Notes: generated by a model from the letters alone, not told the origin. A DNA stretch of 64,000 nucleotides from Massilia niastensis DSM 21313 (GCF_000382345.1 NZ_KB908087.1:1-64000), one strand, 5' to 3'; shown: positions 18,578 through 26,989, counted from the first letter of the stretch. Numbers and translations are program-made.

Positions 18578-19066
18578 ATGCTCGCCGACGACCTTGCTGC
18601 CCTGCTGCCCCGGATGCGCCGCTTCGCGCGCTCTCTCACCTTCCACCGGGAAGATGCCGATGACCTGGTGCAAGTCGCGATGGAACGTGCGATCGGGCGC
18701 TCTGAGCAATATACCGAAGGAACCCGCCTGGACAGTTGGCTGTTTCGCATCGTCCGCAATGCCTGGATAGACGAAGTGCGTAGCCGGGTGCGGCGCGACG
18801 ATCTGTTTGCCCCTGCGGACGAAGGCGAACTCGTCGGCCGTGACACGATGGAGACGCATCACCAGCGTATGGCCGTGCAAAAGGCGATGAGCCTGCTGTC
18901 CGAGGAGCACCGGATCGTGGTCGCTCTCGTGCTGGTAGACGGCTTGCCGTACAAGGAAGCGGCCGAGGTGCTGGACATTCCGATGGGCACCCTGACGAGT
19001 CGGCTGGCACGGGCGCGCGACGCATTACAAAAACTGTTGCAAGACGAAGTGAGGAGCATACCATGA
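18578..19066 (+). CDS. ECF-type RNA polymerase sigma factor
   Basis: 162 residues with the two core regions only: sigma2 (residues 1-65, including REDADDLVQVAMERAI and TWLF-like DSWLFRIVRN) and sigma4 (105-155, LSEEHRIVVALVLVDGLPYKEAAEVLDIPMGTLTSRLARAR). The linker is short and there is no C-terminal extension. The stop overlaps the anti-sigma start in ATGA, the standard sign of a co-translated sigma/anti-sigma pair. The divergent S8 protease and the Gly-rich protein are likely regulon members. Confidence 0.93.
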   Translation: MLADDLAALLPRMRRFARSLTFHREDADDLVQVAMERAIGRSEQYTEGTRLDSWLFRIVRNAWIDEVRSRVRRDDLFAPADEGELVGRDTMETHHQRMAVQKAMSLLSEEHRIVVALVLVDGLPYKEAAEVLDIPMGTLTSRLARARDALQKLLQDEVRSIP

Positions 19067-19845
19067 GCTTTTCCGACGAAACCCTGATGGCCTATGCCGA
19101 CGGCGAGCTTGGCGAACCCGAGCGCAGCCTGGTCGAACGCGCGGAGCATGAGGACCCGGCGGTCGCCGCGGCCGTCGCGCGCCACCGCGCGCTGAGGGCC
19201 GGCGTCTTTGCCGCCTTCGTCGGCGTGCTGGACGAGCCCGTGCCAGCTCGGCTGCAAGCGACCGGGACTGGCTCTGGTGCCGGCCCTGGTAGCGTGAGCT
19301 CGCTGGATGCCGCGCGTGAGCGCAAAACAAAGGCGTGGGAAGCAGCCGAAGCAGCCAGAGCGGCCACCGTCCGCCGGCGCGCCTGGCCGCATTGGGGAGC
19401 GCTGGCGGCCTCGCTCGCCGTCGGCGTGCTTGCCGGCAGCGCCTGGCTGGGCGGCGGCGCGGGTGGCAATGATACCGGCTTTGCTGCCCTCGATGCCAAC
19501 GGGCGCCTGCTCGCGCGGGGAGAACTGGCCGGCGCGCTGTCGCAACAACTGGCGAGCACCACACAACCGGACAAACTTGTCCAGATCGGTGTGAGCTTCG
19601 CGACCCTCGACGGCAGCTATTGCCGCAGCTTCACAGTCAGCGGCAGCGCGGGCCTTGCCTGTCGCGAGGGTGATGGCTGGCGCATTCCCGTGCTGCGCGA
19701 AGTGCCTGCCGAGACTGCCGCATACCGCCAAGCCTCAAGCACGGCGCCTGCCGCCGTGCTTGAGGCCATCGACGAGCGCATCGACGGTGCAACGCTTGAC
19801 GCCGCGGGCGAGCGCATTGCGCGTGACCGCGGCTGGAAGCGTTGA
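19063..19845 (+). CDS. Membrane-bound anti-sigma factor
   Basis: 260 residues. The N-terminal cytoplasmic part (MSFSDETLMAYADGELGEPER) has the helical start of anti-sigma domains but lacks the HxxxCxxC zinc motif. A single membrane helix lies at about 110-130 (HWGALAASLAVGVLAGSAWL), and the C-terminal 130 residues are periplasmic, with two Cys (SYCRSF, LACREG) that could form a disulfide. The topology fits release of the sigma factor on an envelope signal, possibly by proteolysis. The ATGA overlap with the sigma gene supports co-translation. Confidence 0.88.
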   Translation: MSFSDETLMAYADGELGEPERSLVERAEHEDPAVAAAVARHRALRAGVFAAFVGVLDEPVPARLQATGTGSGAGPGSVSSLDAARERKTKAWEAAEAARAATVRRRAWPHWGALAASLAVGVLAGSAWLGGGAGGNDTGFAALDANGRLLARGELAGALSQQLASTTQPDKLVQIGVSFATLDGSYCRSFTVSGSAGLACREGDGWRIPVLREVPAETAAYRQASSTAPAAVLEAIDERIDGATLDAAGERIARDRGWKR

Positions 19846-19945
19846 GCTCGGTAACCGGATTGTGTGAGTGCAGTTAAACCGGAGGCAGCCGTTAAATGAG
19901 AGCCGCGCTATATTGATCACTTCGCTAGCAATCAGGGAGGCAGGC

Positions 19946-19999
19946 ATGCGGATGATCATTGAGGCTCGGCTCGAGGACGGTCCCGTAGGTAGCGAACCT
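19946..19999 (+). pseudogene. Possible 5' remnant of a gene cut by the IS6 element
   Basis: An ATG at 19946 has a good Shine-Dalgarno (GGGAGG, about 7 nt upstream) and opens MRMIIEARLEDGPVGSEP before running into the IS6 left end at 20000. The opening resembles the N-terminus of ISKra4-type transposases from memory, but no continuation was recognised right of the IS6 copy. This is a weak call. Confidence 0.25.
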
Positions 20000-20824
20000 G
20001 GCTCTGGTGCAAACCTGAAGCTCGGCTAGAATGACGACCTTTGTCCAGCATGCGTAACCATCCGAGCAAGACTGACCTGTTCAAGGGCCGACACGTCGAG
20101 CAGGAGATCATCATTCTCAGTGTACGCTGGTACCTGCGTTACAAGCTGTCGTATCGTGACCTGGTCGAGATGATGGCCGAGCGCGGCCTGTCAATCGCTC
20201 ATACGACAATCCTGCGCTGGGTACAGCGTTACGCACCAGAGTTCGACAAGCGCTGGAGTCGCTTTTCATCGCCGGCAGGCATTTCCTGGAGGGTGGACGA
20301 AACCTGCGTCAGGATCCGGGGCCAGTGGGCTTATCTCTACCGGGCTGTCGATGCGTCAGGCAAGACCGTCGACTTCCGGCTCGGCTCACGACGCACCGTC
20401 GCCTCGGCAAAGGCTTTCTTTCGCAAGGCTGTGCGTTCCCAGGGCCGATCGCCTGAGACCATTACGCTGGACGGCTATGCAGCCTCGCACAGGGCCGTTC
20501 GCGAACTTCAACAGCATGGAAGGCTTCCCGAGCTGACGAAGCTTCGCTCGTCAAAACACTTGAACAATCTAATCGGGCAGGACCATCGCAATGTGAAGTC
20601 CAGAGTGGGCGCCATGCTGGGCCTGAAAAGCCTTGCTTCCGCCACCACGACAATTCGAGGCGTCGAGCTCATGCGTCGCATGCGCAAAGGGCAGTTCAAC
20701 TTGGGTACCTTGGCCACTCAGCGGCAGACTACGCCCGAGATTTGGGCAGCTGTCTTGAATGCATGAACTGTCTGCACATGTGAGCGACTCGGCGCGTCCC
20801 TCATCCATAATTTGCACCACAGCC
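20000..20824 (+). mobile_element. IS6-family insertion sequence
   Basis: The 14-bp terminal repeats are GGCTCTGGTGCAAA (20000-20013) and, as complement, GGCTGTGGTGCAAA (20811-20824), 13 of 14 matching; total length 825 bp fits the family. The 8-bp flanks (gcgaacct / ggagcggc) do not match, so no direct target duplication is visible, as expected when one copy remains after cointegrate resolution or rearrangement. Confidence 0.85.
20050..20766 (+). CDS. IS6-family transposase with catalytic Glu replaced by Gly
   Basis: 238 residues from the ATG at 20050 (a TTG at 20041 is the alternative). An HTH region (LSYRDLVEMMAERGLSIAHTTILRWVQ) precedes the DDE domain: first Asp in WRVDETCVRI, second in TLDGYAASH, and the third motif, normally E-QDHR, reads NNLIGQDHRNVKSRV. 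The ggg codon at 20575-20577 gives Gly where the family has Glu, one base change from gag. The rest, including the C-terminal ELMRRMRKGQF, is full length. The protein is probably inactive. Confidence 0.88.
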   Translation: MRNHPSKTDLFKGRHVEQEIIILSVRWYLRYKLSYRDLVEMMAERGLSIAHTTILRWVQRYAPEFDKRWSRFSSPAGISWRVDETCVRIRGQWAYLYRAVDASGKTVDFRLGSRRTVASAKAFFRKAVRSQGRSPETITLDGYAASHRAVRELQQHGRLPELTKLRSSKHLNNLIGQDHRNVKSRVGAMLGLKSLASATTTIRGVELMRRMRKGQFNLGTLATQRQTTPEIWAAVLNA

Positions 20825-21021
20825 GGAGCGGCGAACATGGCGTTTGCGTGCCTGTCCAAGCTCCTATGTCCCATTGCCGCAAAGACAGCGAAAACGTACT
20901 ACCAGCAATTTCGCATAATTACTTCGCGACCTCGCCAAGGTCTTGTTTTTAAAGGGACGATGCTGAGACGTTCTCAACAAGACCATTTTGTTCACACTTC
21001 TACTTCGTTTTTTTCGCAAAA

Positions 21022-22143
21022 CTACTTCGTATGACGCTCGCCCAGGCAGATGCCGAGGTCGCGCGCCGTGCGCACCGTGTCGCCGTCGACCGGCACGCGC
21101 TTGGTGCGGCCGGCCACCTCGGACAGCGGCGCGGTGCCGATATCCTGGTCACCCAGCGCCACCATCACACCCGATTCGCCACGCGCCAGCGCCCGTACCG
21201 CCGCGGCGCCGAAGCGCGAAGCGACCACGCGGTCGAACGCCGACGGACTGCCGCCGCGCAGCAGGTGGCCCAGCACCACGGAGCGGCACTCCTTGCCGGT
21301 GCGCTCGGCCAGCCGGGCTTCGACCCAGGCGCCGATCCCGCCCAGGCGCTCGGCGTGGCCGGCCCCGGCCGCGGCCAGCACTGCGCGCGGCCCCCCCACC
21401 GGCTGCGCGCCCTCGGCCGCCACCACGATCGCATGGCGCCGGTCGGACGCGTCGCGCTTGCGGATGGCGTCGGCCACCACGTCGATGTCGAACGGGATTT
21501 CAGGAAGCAGGATCGCATGGGCGCCCGCGGCCATGCCCGCATGCAGTGCGATCCATCCGGCATAGCGCCCCATCACCTCGACCACCATGACGCGGTGCTG
21601 GCTGTCCGCAGTGGTGTGCAGGCGGTCGATGCATTCGGTCGCGAAGCCGACCGCCGTGTCGAAGCCGAAGGTCTGGAAGGTGCGGTCGAGGTCATTGTCG
21701 ATCGTCTTGGGCACGCCGATCACGCGCAGCCCTTTGCGGTACAGGCACTCGGCGATTTCCATCGATCCGTCGCCGCCGACGATGACCAGGGCGTCGAATC
21801 CGCACTGGCGGCACAGGGCCGCCAGTTCGTCGCTGCGGTCTTCCTCCGCCAGGCTGCCGTCGCTGCGACGCACCGGATAGCGCATCGGGTTGCCGCGGTT
21901 GGTGCTGCCAAGGATGGTGCCGCCGAGATGGCCGATGCCGTGCACCGCGTCGGCCGACAGGCGCGGGACCGGGTCCCCGAGACATTGCCCCGGTGCCAGC
22001 AGGCCATTGAAACCGTCGCGGATGCCATGGCACTCCCAGCCCTGCCGGCCGGCCGCCAGAACCACTGCGCGGATCACGGCGTTCAGGCCCGGTGCGTCGC
22101 CGCCGCCGGTGACGATGGCGATGCGCCGGATGGCCGGGGGCAC
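21022..22143 (-). CDS. pfkA: 6-phosphofructokinase (PfkA superfamily)
   Basis: 373 residues, starting at GTG 22143, 3 nt after the ppsA stop, with AGGAGG inside the ppsA end. It phosphorylates fructose 6-phosphate at C1. The nucleotide loop is TGGGDAPGLN; the donor-specificity motif is GGDGSMEIA (Gly as in ATP enzymes), while the catalytic loop is PKTIDNDLD with Lys where classic ATP-PfkA has Gly and PPi enzymes have Lys. The substrate site MGRYAGWIAL is conserved. The phosphoryl donor is therefore open, ATP being more likely. It is the last gene of the 14-gene minus-strand run. An AT-rich stretch to 20930 separates it from the IS6 copy. Confidence 0.88.
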   Translation of the reverse strand: MPPAIRRIAIVTGGGDAPGLNAVIRAVVLAAGRQGWECHGIRDGFNGLLAPGQCLGDPVPRLSADAVHGIGHLGGTILGSTNRGNPMRYPVRRSDGSLAEEDRSDELAALCRQCGFDALVIVGGDGSMEIAECLYRKGLRVIGVPKTIDNDLDRTFQTFGFDTAVGFATECIDRLHTTADSQHRVMVVEVMGRYAGWIALHAGMAAGAHAILLPEIPFDIDVVADAIRKRDASDRRHAIVVAAEGAQPVGGPRAVLAAAGAGHAERLGGIGAWVEARLAERTGKECRSVVLGHLLRGGSPSAFDRVVASRFGAAAVRALARGESGVMVALGDQDIGTAPLSEVAGRTKRVPVDGDTVRTARDLGICLGERHTK

Positions 22144-22146
22144 GGG

Positions 22147-24585
22147 TCAGCCTCCTGCGCCGCTCGGGCGCGGCGCGATGCCGAGCCCGCGCTCGACCTC
22201 GACCAGGTTGCGCACCGTTGCCACCACCGAATCGGGGTTCAGGCTGATCGAGTCGATCCCCTGCTCCACCACGTAGCGCGCCACCTCGGGATAATCCGAC
22301 GGCGCCTGTCCGCAGATCCCGACGTGGCGGCCGTTGCGCCTGGCGCCCTCGATCGCCTGGCGCAGCATCTCGAGCACGCCCGGGTCGCGCTCGTCGAAGT
22401 CGAAGGCGACGATCTCGGAATCGCGGTCCACGCCCAGCACCAGCTGGGTCAGGTCGTTCGAGCCGATCGAAAAGCCGTCGAACAGGCGGGCAAAGGCATC
22501 GATCTGGATCACGTTGTTGGGGATTTCGCACATGACGAAGATCTCGAGCCCATCCTTCCCGCGCTCCAGTCCATGCTGCGCCATCATGCGCAGCACGTCC
22601 TCGGCTTCCTTCACGCGCCGGCAGAAAGGGATCATCAGGCGCAGGTTCGACAGTCCCATCTCTTCGCGCACCCGCTTCATCGCCCGGCACTCGAGCGCGA
22701 ACCCTTCCGCATAGGCCGGATGCGCATAACGCGCCGCGCCGCGAAAGCCGAGCATCGGGTTGGCCTCGACCGGTTCGAAGAAGGAGCCGCCGACCAGGCT
22801 GGCATACTCGTTGGTCTTGAAGTCGGACATGCGCACGATGACCGGCTTTGGGTGGAACGCCGCGGCGATGGTGCCCACGCCCTCGGACAGCTCGCGCACG
22901 AAGTAATCGGCCGGCGACGGGTAATCCCGGGTGAGGCGCCCGATCTCGGCGCGCACTGCCGCGTCCTGTACCTGTTCCGGATGCACGAGCGCCATCGGAT
23001 GGATGCGGATGTGCTCGGCGACGATGAATTCCATGCGCGCCAGGCCCACCCCGTCATTCGGCAGGAAGCGCGTCTGGAAGGCGATGTCCGGATTGCCGAT
23101 ATTGACCATCAGGTGGGTGCGCGGCATGGGCAGGGCCGCCAGGTCGGTCGTGATCTTGCGAAACGGGACGCGGCCCGCGTACACATGGCCGACGCTGCCC
23201 TCGGCGCACGACACGGTCACCTCGTCGCCGGTGCGGATCGCCTCGGTCGCGTGCGCGCAGCCGACCAGCGCCGGTACGCCGATTTCCCGGGCCACGATCG
23301 CGGCGTGGCAGGTACGGCCGCCACGGTTGGTCACCACGCCGGCGGCCGTCTTCATGACCGTCCCCCAATCGGGCATGGTCGTCTCGGCGACCAGGATCTC
23401 CCCCGGCTGGAACTGGTCGAGCTGGCTCACGTCCGCGATGACCCTCGCCCTGCCGGTGGCAAGCTTGCTGCCGACGGCACGCCCGGATGCCAGCAGCCGG
23501 CCCCTGGCGTCGAGTACGTACTCGTCCAGCTCGGTACCGGACCTGCGCGAGGCGACCGTCTCGGGACGGGCCTGGACGATATAGAGCCTGCCGTCGATGC
23601 CGTCCTTTGCCCACTCGATGTCCATCGGTACCGGATGCCCGGCCCTGGCGCCGTAGTGCTCCTCGATCCGTAATGCAGCCTCGGCCAGTTCGAGCACGCC
23701 GGCATCGTCCAGGCAAAAGCGCGCACGCTCCTCTGGCCCGGTCGGCATGTTGCGCGTGGTTTCGCGGCCGCCGGCCGCCGCGTACACCATCCGCATTTCC
23801 TTCCCGCCGAGCGAACGCCGCAGCACGGTCCGCCGTCCGTCGCGCAAGGTCGGCTTGAACACGTAGAATTCGTCCGTGTCGACCGTTCCCTGCACGACGT
23901 TCTCTCCCAGCCCATATGCGCCCGTCACCAGGATGACGTCGCGAAAGCCGGTCTCGGTGTCGAGCGTGAAGGTCACGCCGGAGCAGGCGAGGTCCGAGCG
24001 CACCATCTTCATCACGCCGACCGACAGGTAGACCTTGAAGTGGTCGAAGCCATGTTCGATGCGGTAGACGATCGCGCGATCCATGAACAGGCTGGCGAAG
24101 CAGCGACGAATACTGTCGAGCAAGCTCGCTTCGCCGCCTATGTTGAGGTAGGTTTCGTGCTGGCCGGCGAAGCTGGCGGTGGGAAGGTCTTCCGCGGTGG
24201 CGGAGCTGCGCACGGCCACGGTCAGCCCGTCGCCGTATTCCTCTCGCAGCTTGCGCCAGGCCTGCAGGATGCCTTCCTCGAGCTCCAGGGGCAGCAGCGC
24301 ACCGTAGACGATCGCACGCGCCTGCGCCGCACGGCGCGCGAGGTCCTGCACGTCGGCCGGATCGAGCCCGTCGAGCGCCCGACGCAGGCCTTCCCATGCG
24401 TTGGCGCGGTCGAGTGTCGCCTTGTAGGCGGCGGCCGTGACGGCAAAGCCGTTCGGCACGCGGACCCCGTTGCTGCCCAGCTCACGGACCATCTCGCCGA
24501 GGGATGCATTCTTGCCGCCCACCAAAGGTACATCGGCGATTCCCAGCTCTGAAAACCATCGGATGAATGCAAGTGGTGAGTCCAT
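22147..24585 (-). CDS. ppsA: Phosphoenolpyruvate synthase (pyruvate, water dikinase)
   Basis: 812 residues. It converts pyruvate, ATP and water to PEP, AMP and phosphate. The N-terminal ATP-grasp domain (VGGKNASLGEM, TVAVRSSATAEDLP) is followed by the swivelling phosphohistidine domain with H427 in GGRTCHAAIVARE, and the C-terminal PEP/pyruvate TIM barrel with MCEIPNN and GSNDLTQLVLGVDRDS. An AGGAGG lies 6 nt before the ATG. It stands between a Met/His-rich lipoprotein gene (80-bp gap) and pfkA (3-nt gap). Pairing of PEP synthase with PFK under the same anaerobic-type promoter suggests control of the PEP/pyruvate node during energy stress. Confidence 0.95.
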   Translation of the reverse strand: MDSPLAFIRWFSELGIADVPLVGGKNASLGEMVRELGSNGVRVPNGFAVTAAAYKATLDRANAWEGLRRALDGLDPADVQDLARRAAQARAIVYGALLPLELEEGILQAWRKLREEYGDGLTVAVRSSATAEDLPTASFAGQHETYLNIGGEASLLDSIRRCFASLFMDRAIVYRIEHGFDHFKVYLSVGVMKMVRSDLACSGVTFTLDTETGFRDVILVTGAYGLGENVVQGTVDTDEFYVFKPTLRDGRRTVLRRSLGGKEMRMVYAAAGGRETTRNMPTGPEERARFCLDDAGVLELAEAALRIEEHYGARAGHPVPMDIEWAKDGIDGRLYIVQARPETVASRRSGTELDEYVLDARGRLLASGRAVGSKLATGRARVIADVSQLDQFQPGEILVAETTMPDWGTVMKTAAGVVTNRGGRTCHAAIVAREIGVPALVGCAHATEAIRTGDEVTVSCAEGSVGHVYAGRVPFRKITTDLAALPMPRTHLMVNIGNPDIAFQTRFLPNDGVGLARMEFIVAEHIRIHPMALVHPEQVQDAAVRAEIGRLTRDYPSPADYFVRELSEGVGTIAAAFHPKPVIVRMSDFKTNEYASLVGGSFFEPVEANPMLGFRGAARYAHPAYAEGFALECRAMKRVREEMGLSNLRLMIPFCRRVKEAEDVLRMMAQHGLERGKDGLEIFVMCEIPNNVIQIDAFARLFDGFSIGSNDLTQLVLGVDRDSEIVAFDFDERDPGVLEMLRQAIEGARRNGRHVGICGQAPSDYPEVARYVVEQGIDSISLNPDSVVATVRNLVEVERGLGIAPRPSGAGG

Positions 24586-24610
24586 GGCCGCCTCCTTGGG
24601 ATCAGCGGCA

Positions 24611-24629
24611 GGCCAGCATGCGGCTGGCC
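24611..24629 (-). repeat. Hairpin in the leader of ppsA
   Basis: GGCCAGC-ATGCG-GCTGGCC is a perfect 7-bp stem with a 5-nt loop, 25 bp upstream of the ppsA start. No U-tract follows, so it is not a standard terminator; it may be a processing or partial attenuation site within the long operon. Confidence 0.35.
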
Positions 24630-24665
24630 CCGCCGACCTGGATTACCTGATGAGTCCACGCCCAT

Positions 24666-25109
24666 CTATCGGGCGCTGCTGCAATGCTGCTCCATCATCT
24701 CGAGATGCCTTTGCCGCATTTCCGGCGCCATGTGTCGCATATGCTGGTCCAGCATGGCGCTGCGCTCTTCCGGAGTCTTGGCGTTCCTCATTTTTTCGTG
24801 CAGGTCACACATGGACTTCAACTCCATGGGGCCATACCGGGCCATCCTGTCTGTCGGGCAGCCGCCCTGGCCCATCATTCCGCCATGACACATCATCCCG
24901 CCTGGCCCGGCGGCGCTTCCTGGTCCGCTTGCCCCCGGAGGCCGCACAGCGGTGGCTGGCGGATGATGTGCCCGATGGTGCTCCTGCCCCATGCCATGTT
25001 GCGGCGAGGATTCCCGGCTTTGCTGTTGAGTGGCCGCACATCCGGCCAGGGCCATTGCCGTTAATGCAATGCTTATCAACCGACCGGGTCTAGGTGATAT
25101 GGATGTCAT
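24666..25109 (-). CDS. Met/His-rich lipoprotein
   Basis: 147 residues with a lipoprotein signal peptide ending at the lipobox LAGC (C24). The mature part has His clusters (HGMGQEHHRAHHPP), a Gly/Met block with Cys (GPGGMMCHGGMMGQGGC), then a charged helical tail (MELKSMCDLHEKMRNAKTPEER...MEQHC). The Met, His and Cys content suggests periplasmic metal binding. It lies 72 bp after the hydrogenase maturation protease and before ppsA on the same strand. The family is not recognised; a nickel or copper buffering role is a guess from composition and place. Confidence 0.7.
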   Translation of the reverse strand: MTSISPRPGRLISIALTAMALAGCAATQQQSRESSPQHGMGQEHHRAHHPPATAVRPPGASGPGSAAGPGGMMCHGGMMGQGGCPTDRMARYGPMELKSMCDLHEKMRNAKTPEERSAMLDQHMRHMAPEMRQRHLEMMEQHCSSAR

Positions 25110-25181
25110 GCGAAACTCCCTGTAAATGGCGAATACAACCGGAAGACAATGTTGCGATGGTCAACGCGTAATCACTACACC

Positions 25182-25694
25182 TCAAGGCTGCCCCGGTCCG
25201 ACTGCTGCGGCGCCCAAGCCGGGCTTGGCGCCAAGCCTGTCTTCCAGATCCGAAACAAGCAGGCGCAGCAGTTCCGGAATCGCCGCGCGCACCTCCGGGG
25301 CTGGCTCCGCGGCCGCTGCGGCGTGCGGCGCTTCTATGCCATACAGCAGCAATGCCGGCGGCAACAAACCCAGCGCGCGGCCCAGGGCCAGCTGTTCTGC
25401 CACCCCGATGCCATGGCAGGACACCATGCCCTGGCCCGGTGCCAGCTCCTCAGCCCCGAGTCGCCGCACCGTTCCTGCCGGCGCTCCGCTCTGCATGGCA
25501 TCGATCACGACCGCGAGTTCGACCTCCCGGAACAGCGCCAGCAGGGCGCCGGGCCGATCGCAACAGCAGGCCTCCACGGTGCCGGCAGGGAAGCGCTGCA
25601 GCAGCCCGCTCGCCACCAGCGCCTCGATCACATCCCATCCGATGCGGTCGTCGCCGGACGGAGAACCGATGCCGATGAGTCGAATCGGGATCAT
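25182..25694 (-). CDS. Hydrogenase maturation endopeptidase (HyaD/HycI type)
   Basis: 170 residues from the ATG at 25694, which overlaps the large-subunit stop in ATGA. The family cuts the C-terminal peptide of the [NiFe] large subunit after nickel insertion. The N-terminus IGIGSPSGDDRIGWDVIEAL carries the nickel-sensing Asp/Glu region, VVIDAMQSG has the second Asp, and a His lies in SCHGIGVAEQL. An expected target is encoded directly upstream, where the large subunit ends ...DPCISCATH-FLRLAVRRT. Confidence 0.87.
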   Translation of the reverse strand: MIPIRLIGIGSPSGDDRIGWDVIEALVASGLLQRFPAGTVEACCCDRPGALLALFREVELAVVIDAMQSGAPAGTVRRLGAEELAPGQGMVSCHGIGVAEQLALGRALGLLPPALLLYGIEAPHAAAAAEPAPEVRAAIPELLRLLVSDLEDRLGAKPGLGAAAVGPGQP

Positions 25695-26989
25695 GTGCGT
25701 CGTACGGCAAGTCGTAGAAAATGTGTCGCGCATGAAATGCAGGGGTCGTAATTGCGGATCACCGTTTCGCCAAGCCGGCGCAGCTCGTCATCCTCACGAT
25801 CGAGGCCGAACTCTTCCAGGGCTTGCCGCAGGTCCTGTTCGATGCGCGCCTGGTTCTGGCTGGTCGGGGGGACGATGCGTGCGTTCCGGATGATTCCCTC
25901 GGAATCGGTCTCGTATCGGTGCCAAAGTAAGCCTCGCGGCGCCTCCGTGCAAGCAGTTCCGATGCCGCACCGCGCAACGGCCTCGACGAACGGCGCCGCC
26001 GGAACGGTGTATTGCTCGAGAAGACGCAAGGCGTCCACCAACGCGCAATGGATCTCGGCTGCCCGCGCAACGATGCCATGAAACGGGTTCGCACTGGGGA
26101 AGCGTACGCCCGTCGCCTGCAAGGCATCGCGTACCGGTTGCGGCAGCAGATCGTGATTCAGGTTGATGCGCGCGAGCGGTCCCACCAGGTAAGGCTGTCC
26201 CAGGAGCAGGCTGTGCAAGGCCGTCGAGTGCGGGACCTGGTGTTCGGCGAAGCAGTCCTCGAATTCGCCGGCTCCGATATCCAGGCCCTGGTCCGACATG
26301 ATGCGTCCTTCGTTCATCGGATACGCGTGTCCGTCCCGCATCGCTACGCTGGTGAATCGCTGTGCCGTGGCTGGCAGCGGCAAGCTGGCAGTCCATGCGA
26401 GGAGCGCCTCGGCCTCCGGCAGGGCCGCGCGCAAGCGCCCGCACAGCGCCGCGACCGCGTCAACTGGAGGCGCGTGATGGAAACCGCCGACCCGCACGCC
26501 CACCGGATGCACCGAGCGCGCACCCAGCAGGCGGATCAGGTCGTTACCCAGCGCCTGTAGGGCAAGTCCGCGCCGTACTTCTTCGGGATGGCTCTGCGCC
26601 AGCTCGACGACACTGCGGCACCCCAGGAAATCCGGCGCCGCCAGCAGGTGGATGTGCAGGCAGTGGCTTTCGATCCACTCGCCGCAGTACATCACACGAC
26701 GCATCGCCCGTACCCAGGGCCCCGGGGCAACCCCGACAATGCTTTCCAGGGCATGCACTGCGCTCATCTGGTACGCGACCGGGCAGATGCCGCAGATGCG
26801 CGCCACCATGTCCGGCACCTCATGGAAGGCGCGCCCTTCCAGGAATTTCTCGAACAGGCGCGGCGGTTCATAAATGCGCAACCGGAGGTGAACGATCCGG
26901 CCGTCGGCGATATCGACTTCCAGCGCGCCCTCCCCTTCGACCCGTGCCAGCACGGGCACCCTGATGCTCACCGCGCGCCTGTCAGTCAT
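25691..26989 (-). CDS. Bidirectional [NiFe] hydrogenase, large (alpha) subunit
   Basis: 432 residues from the ATG at 26989, 8 bp inside the small-subunit end. It carries the NiFe(CN)2CO active site: proximal motif RICGICPVAYQMSAVH (C66, C69) and distal motif DPCISCATH near the C-terminus, followed by a nine-residue tail that the maturation protease would remove. Motifs and the gene order beta-gamma-delta-alpha match the soluble NAD(P)-linked group 3b hydrogenases (HydBGDA/HyhBGSL). The enzyme would oxidise H2 or evolve it from NAD(P)H in the cytoplasm. No membrane cytochrome subunit is present. Confidence 0.92.
   Translation of the reverse strand: MTDRRAVSIRVPVLARVEGEGALEVDIADGRIVHLRLRIYEPPRLFEKFLEGRAFHEVPDMVARICGICPVAYQMSAVHALESIVGVAPGPWVRAMRRVMYCGEWIESHCLHIHLLAAPDFLGCRSVVELAQSHPEEVRRGLALQALGNDLIRLLGARSVHPVGVRVGGFHHAPPVDAVAALCGRLRAALPEAEALLAWTASLPLPATAQRFTSVAMRDGHAYPMNEGRIMSDQGLDIGAGEFEDCFAEHQVPHSTALHSLLLGQPYLVGPLARINLNHDLLPQPVRDALQATGVRFPSANPFHGIVARAAEIHCALVDALRLLEQYTVPAAPFVEAVARCGIGTACTEAPRGLLWHRYETDSEGIIRNARIVPPTSQNQARIEQDLRQALEEFGLDREDDELRRLGETVIRNYDPCISCATHFLRLAVRRT

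Noticed and set aside
20831..20838. gcgaacat right of the IS6 copy, 7 of 8 identical to the left flank gcgaacct, as a target duplication
   Set aside because: It lies 6 bp outside the right terminal repeat, so it is not a direct flank duplication; chance similarity is enough.
21031..23673. An 880-codon plus-strand frame across pfkA and ppsA
   Set aside because: It spans two genes with full catalytic motifs on the other strand.
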